Assembly (NCBI GenBank): GCA_948788915.1
Contig: CAQFOZ010000072.1
Location: 1 to 9,861 of the forward strand
Length of the DNA stretch: 9,861 nucleotides
Reading direction: 5' to 3'
DNA from: an uncultured Muribaculaceae bacterium
GTDB taxonomy: Bacteria > Bacteroidota > Bacteroidia > Bacteroidales > Muribaculaceae
In this document: positions 7,451 through 9,861 of the stretch, one piece after another
Numbering within the stretch: position 1 is the stretch's first letter
How the letters are laid out: the number at the start of each line of letters is the position of its first letter
Position numbers and translations under genes: made by a program
The notes under the pieces: generated by a model
The model's database searches: none
Told to the model about the DNA's origin: nothing
What the model saw: only the letters and a program-made list of their open reading frames with translations

Positions 7451-7939
7451 ATGAAAGTTAAAAAAATATTCCGAATTGCTTTGGGCTCATTGCTGTTGGC
7501 AAGTGTCTTTTCTCCGGTAAAGGCGTTCTCTCAAAAAGGTGAGAAGTCGTTGGGCGTTATGGGAGGATATGCAACATATAACGACGGGGGGGTTGCTAAT
7601 GTGAATTTTCAATATTCTGTTGCAGATCATATAAGGATTGCTCCGTCGGTAGGGTATGTGTTCCGTAATGATCAAAAGTCCGCCTTTACATTAAGTGCTG
7701 ATGTCCAGTTTCCGTTTCGTATAGTTAAAGCCTTTAATGTTTATCCGTTGGTAGGTATCACTTTTAACAACTGGAATTACACATACAGAGATGATCGCAG
7801 CAGGGTTGGAGCTGATTTTGGAGGGGGCTTTGATTTGTATCTTACATCTTATCTGAAAATGTCAATTGAAGGCAAGTATTCATTGATGAATGATACGAGC
7901 GGCGGTTATATCGGTTTTGGAATGGCTTATGTATTTTGA
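7451..7939 (+). CDS. Small outer-membrane beta-barrel protein
   Basis: This 162-residue protein has a Sec signal peptide (MKVKKIFRIALGSLLLASVF, then SPVKA, cut after residue 25 or just beyond, in AFSQ). The mature part, about 135 residues, shows alternating polar and aromatic strands (VGYVFRN, VYPLVGITFNNWNY, KMSIEGKYSLM) and ends in GFGMAYVF. A terminal phenylalanine is the usual outer-membrane insertion signal for BAM. Its size suits an eight-strand barrel of the OmpX/OmpA-barrel or porin-like class; the exact role is unknown. The frame stays open back to an ATG at 7346, but the first 35 residues of that version are polar and would bury the signal peptide, so ATG 7451 is preferred. Codons 46-47 and the next base form a run of seven G (7586-7592). 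It diverges from mlaE and shares a terminator with the ribosomal operon. No consensus -7 box was found in 7305-7450. Confidence 0.87.
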   Translation: MKVKKIFRIALGSLLLASVFSPVKAFSQKGEKSLGVMGGYATYNDGGVANVNFQYSVADHIRIAPSVGYVFRNDQKSAFTLSADVQFPFRIVKAFNVYPLVGITFNNWNYTYRDDRSRVGADFGGGFDLYLTSYLKMSIEGKYSLMNDTSGGYIGFGMAYVF

Positions 7940-8013
7940 TAATAATTTTTGTGATTGTTGAATAGTCGCTATTTTTTGAAAATTCTGTTAAACATAAAGC
8001 TTAATATTGGTAT

Positions 8014-8047
8014 AAAATAAAGCCTTCCGATCGGAAGGCTTTATTTT
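8014..8047. terminator. Bidirectional terminator, 34-bp perfect palindrome
   Basis: Bases 8014-8030 are the exact reverse complement of 8031-8047, a 17-bp stem before folding of the tip, with GC-rich core AGCCTTCCGA. T-rich sequence follows on both strands. It lies between the stop of the outer-membrane protein gene (7939) and the stop of the DUF4295 gene (8067), which converge here, so it should serve both. Confidence 0.9.
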
Positions 8048-8066
8048 TATAAACTATACTCAAATA

Positions 8067-8216
8067 TTATTTAAGAGCGTCTTTAACTGCATCGTTGGGT
8101 ACCATTTCCTCTTTGAAGACATAAGCACCGGTTTTGGGAGATTTCTCCATTATGATGACTTTGCTATAGGTGCGTCCTTCACCTTTTTGAAGAGACGCGA
8201 CGGTTTTCTTTGCCAT
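8067..8216 (-). CDS. DUF4295 family small protein (probable ribosome-associated protein)
   Basis: A 49-residue basic protein beginning MAKKTVASLQKGEGRTYSKV and ending VKDALK. Its size, opening MAKKTVA and position directly after rpmG match the DUF4295 family, which is common in Bacteroidetes. It starts 12 nt after the rpmG stop and ends just before the terminator palindrome, so it is the last gene of the rpmB-rpmG operon. I recall that a new large-subunit protein, bL38, was reported from the Flavobacterium johnsoniae ribosome, and this family may be that protein; I cannot verify the match here. Ribosomal location is otherwise inferred from the operon and the basic composition. Confidence 0.85.
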   Translation of the reverse strand: MAKKTVASLQKGEGRTYSKVIIMEKSPKTGAYVFKEEMVPNDAVKDALK

Positions 8217-8228
8217 AGTTCAGTGTGC

Positions 8229-8417
8229 TTATTTTATTTCTTTATGAACGGTTACTTTTTTCAGGATCGGGTTGTATTTTTTCAATTCAAGACGACCGGT
8301 TGTGTTTTTGCGGTTTTTGGTTGTGATGTAGCGAGACATACCGGGCATGCCGCTGGCCTTGTGCTCGGTGCATTCAAGAATAACTTGAACTCTATTACCT
8401 TTAGCTTTCTTTGCCAT
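8229..8417 (-). CDS. rpmG: 50S ribosomal protein L33 (bL33), zinc-free form
   Basis: A 62-residue basic protein of the large ribosomal subunit, near the tRNA exit site. The family pattern is visible in VILECTEHK (12-20), SRYITTKNRKNT (28-39), LELKKYNPILKK (43-54) and the C-terminal basic tail. Only one cysteine (C16) is present, so the two CxxC pairs of the zinc-binding form are missing; this is a C-minus, zinc-independent bL33. The start at ATG 8417 gives the typical MAKKAKGNR beginning. It is 13 nt after rpmB and 12 nt before the DUF4295 gene, in one operon. Confidence 0.97.
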   Translation of the reverse strand: MAKKAKGNRVQVILECTEHKASGMPGMSRYITTKNRKNTTGRLELKKYNPILKKVTVHKEIK

Positions 8418-8430
8418 AACAATATACTAA

Positions 8431-8694
8431 TTAAAGGGAAAGGATTTTGATGTCTTTAAAATCAAGATTTCCGGCAGCTTCAGCTTTTTTGAGAGCTGCG
8501 TTAAGGCCAATTTTATTGATTGTGCGGAGAGCACGTGCTGAAACGCGCAGTACAATCCACATGTCTTGTTCTACCCAATAAAATTTCTTTGTGTGTAAGT
8601 TTACCTCGAACTTACGTTTGGTGCGACGCTTTGAGTGAGAAACATTATTACCCACCTGCGCCTTCTTGCCTGTGATTTGACAAACTTTAGACAT
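8431..8694 (-). CDS. rpmB: 50S ribosomal protein L28 (bL28)
   Basis: An 87-residue large-subunit protein, full length for the Bacteroidetes form. It begins MSKVCQITGKKAQVGNNVSH, continues with SKRRTKRKFEVNL (20-32), and has the family segment LRVSARALRTINKIGL (49-64). Only one cysteine (C5) is in the N-terminal region, so it is not the CxxC zinc-binding type. It is the first gene of rpmB-rpmG-DUF4295 and is served by a near-ideal promoter at 8816-8847, giving a leader of about 115 nt that could carry control signals. Confidence 0.97.
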   Translation of the reverse strand: MSKVCQITGKKAQVGNNVSHSKRRTKRKFEVNLHTKKFYWVEQDMWIVLRVSARALRTINKIGLNAALKKAEAAGNLDFKDIKILSL

Positions 8695-8772
8695 GGCTGT
8701 TGCTATAATCTTGTTATTAATTCTATAATAAAATGTTCGGACTTCATCACAGTCTCATATCACCACTAATTG

Positions 8773-8799
8773 CATCATATTCAGCGGCTTTATATGATG
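8773..8799 (-). promoter_or_regulatory. Hairpin in the rpmB leader
   Basis: CATCATAT (8773-8780) pairs with ATATGATG (8792-8799) around an 11-nt loop. It falls within the predicted rpmB 5' leader, roughly 10-40 nt after the predicted transcription start. Leaders of ribosomal operons often bind their own product, but nothing in the sequence shows that here; the stem is AT-rich and only 8 bp. Confidence 0.35.
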
Positions 8800-8815
8800 T
8801 GTCACAAAACGTTTG

Positions 8816-8847
8816 CAAAGTTATTAATTTTTTGTGAATTAACCAAA
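8816..8847 (-). promoter_or_regulatory. Promoter of rpmB-rpmG-DUF4295
   Basis: On the minus strand TTTG (8847 to 8844) is followed after exactly 20 nt by TAACTTTG (8823 to 8816). This fits the Bacteroidetes sigma-ABfr consensus of -33 TTTG and -7 TAnnTTTG at both elements and in spacing. Transcription should start near 8810, leaving a leader of about 115 nt before the rpmB ATG. Confidence 0.85.
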
Positions 8848-8965
8848 TATTCTTTATCTAAATCCCGTAAATTATTTTTATAATTAGAATTTATTATCAG
8901 TGTAGAACAGTTTATGCATCCGGTGTTGTGAGATTGTGGCAAAATTGAAGCGCACAGGACGAAAA

Positions 8966-9002
8966 ATAATGTCTTCGCCAAGGGGTGTAGCGAAGACATT
9001 AT
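8966..9002 (-). terminator. Intrinsic terminator downstream of the ECF sigma gene
   Basis: A perfect 13-bp stem pairs 8966-8978 with 8990-9002 around an 11-nt loop. On the minus strand it is followed at once by a T-rich tail (TTTTTCG, after the ATTA that closes the stem). It lies about 145 nt after the sigma factor stop and ends that transcript before the rpmB promoter. The intervening 9003-9147 has no convincing gene. The 8848-8965 stretch to its left is AT-rich with nothing further seen. Confidence 0.85.
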
Positions 9003-9147
9003 CTAACAACTGATAAAACAAATATTTTATTAACGTAAAATTTCTTTAATATATAGTGTGTGGCTGTCTACGGCTCTGCGGGTTTTGTTTTGTGCATTCT
9101 GTGTCCCGTCCGTCGTATGGCCGTAATGATATAATATTAATTTGTGT

Positions 9148-9654
9148 TTAATTATAATCGTGAAGGATTTCGCGTAAACGTTTGCGCGTGAAGAATATGC
9201 GGCTCTTGACTGTACCAAGAGCCAGACCGAGTTGGTCTGCTATCTCGTTGTATTTGTAGCCGGCGACAAACATGCTGAAAGGTACGCGATACTCTTCCGG
9301 AAAAGCGTTCATGGCAACTGATATTTCTTTGACTGCATATGAGCCTTCGGGGGAGGACAGTCCTGAATCCTGACTAATGTTAAGATGATAAAGGTCTTCT
9401 GTCTGGTCTACGACTGTCGCTTTCCTGACATTCTGGCGATAATTATTGATGAAGATATTTCTCATGATGGTAAAAACCCATCCTTTGAAGTTGACGTTGT
9501 CAACATATTTCTCTTCATTGTCGAGCGCCTTGAGAGTGGTATCTTGTAAAAGATCCTGAGCTTGCTCGCGGTTGGATGTAAGTTGATAGGCAAAATTGAG
9601 AAGATTTCCCTGTAAGCCTACGAGGCGTTTTTTGAAGGTTTCGTCCGATTTCAT
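9148..9654 (-). CDS. RNA polymerase sigma factor, ECF (sigma-70) family
   Basis: This 168-residue protein has the two domains of an ECF sigma factor. Region 2 (about 11-77) includes QAQDLLQDTTLKAL (31-44) and the promoter-melting and -10 segment NFKGWVFTIMRNIFINNYR (55-73). A linker follows (about 78-115), then region 4 (about 116-165) with FPEEYRVPF and the helix-turn-helix YNEIADQLGLALGTVKSR (135-152), which reads the -35 region. I chose ATG 9654 (MKSDETFKKRL) because family members start close to this point. The frame also has ATGs at 9684 and 9705, adding 10 or 17 residues of poorly conserved sequence. No anti-sigma gene follows before the terminator at 8966-9002, so it is probably transcribed alone. 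Its target genes cannot be told from the sequence. No consensus -7 box was found upstream in 9655-9861, which holds nothing else I can support. Confidence 0.93.
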   Translation of the reverse strand: MKSDETFKKRLVGLQGNLLNFAYQLTSNREQAQDLLQDTTLKALDNEEKYVDNVNFKGWVFTIMRNIFINNYRQNVRKATVVDQTEDLYHLNISQDSGLSSPEGSYAVKEISVAMNAFPEEYRVPFSMFVAGYKYNEIADQLGLALGTVKSRIFFTRKRLREILHDYN

Positions 9655-9861
9655 TGTTTTATGTTTTATCGTTGTTGATGTCATAATAACAATGGCAAGT
9701 TTCAAATTGTTTTGAAAATAATAAAAAATATTTATAAAAAATTAATTGAGGTACCTAATATGCAGAAGTGCAATTAAATAAATTTAATAATGGCGACATG
9801 TGTCTTCGTCCCTAGATTCAAGAACGAAGTGCAAAAATTTCCGTACTGAATAGCCCAATAT

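Noticed and set aside
8704..8730. Direct repeat of CTATAAT (8704-8710 and 8724-8730) before rpmB
   Set aside because: Seven bases repeated in very AT-rich sequence is likely chance. It does not match the Bacteroidetes promoter pattern.
8802..8999. Open frame of 65 codons on the minus strand between the sigma gene and rpmB, with a hydrophobic start and a cysteine
   Set aside because: It begins inside the terminator hairpin and runs through the rpmB promoter. Its composition looks like translated AT-rich intergenic DNA, and it matches no family I know.
9030..9218. 62-codon minus-strand frame overlapping the end of the sigma gene
   Set aside because: Much of it is the sigma gene in another frame, and the rest has no recognisable composition or start context.
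9804..9829. CTTCGT/ACGAAG pairing near the right edge
   Set aside because: A 6-bp stem with a 14-nt loop is expected by chance. There is no T tail and no tRNA-like shape.

Overview
The window looks like a chromosomal segment of a Bacteroidales bacterium, perhaps close to Muribaculaceae, Bacteroidaceae or Prevotellaceae. The evidence is a serine palmitoyltransferase of the Bacteroidetes type, a small ribosomal operon ending in a DUF4295-like protein, absence of Shine-Dalgarno sequences before the starts, -7 boxes of the Bacteroidetes type (TAnnTTTG), a secreted protein with a C-terminal tail resembling type IX secretion signals, and an AT-rich base composition. The exact genus cannot be fixed from the sequence alone.

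Layout from left to right. Bases 1-246 are non-coding leader with two candidate -7 boxes. The + strand gene spt (247-1437) makes the first enzyme of sphingolipid synthesis. It converges on a minus-strand sodium:neurotransmitter-symporter family transporter (1564-2928), with a strong hairpin terminator between them. A perfect 24-bp inverted repeat (2968-3019) separates the transporter from a secreted protein of unknown function (3065-3898). Upstream of that, on the same strand, lies a tight set read in the order mlaE, mlaF, tsaD, cinA. It starts from a promoter at about 7326-7357, has gaps of -4, 24 and 14 nt, and may run on into the secreted protein 51 nt later. It combines a lipid-transport ABC core, tRNA t6A synthesis and a CinA/PncC-type protein that lacks the usual N-terminal domain.

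A small outer-membrane beta-barrel gene (7451-7939, + strand) diverges from mlaE and converges on the ribosomal operon rpmB-rpmG-DUF4295 (minus strand, 8067-8694). A 34-bp perfect palindrome sits between them. The ribosomal operon has the best promoter in the window (TTTG, 20 nt, TAACTTTG) and a leader of about 115 nt. At the right end is an ECF-type sigma factor gene (minus strand, start most likely at 9654), followed by a 145-nt untranslated stretch and an intrinsic terminator. No anti-sigma gene lies downstream of it.

Most of this is core housekeeping DNA. I see no insertion sequence, phage gene, CRISPR array, rRNA or tRNA, and no clear new multi-gene system. The points most worth a second look are the domain-reduced CinA, the unknown secreted protein beside it, the long perfect hairpin before the transporter gene, the G7 tract in the outer-membrane protein gene, and the apparent break-up of a gene order I remember from other Bacteroidales.
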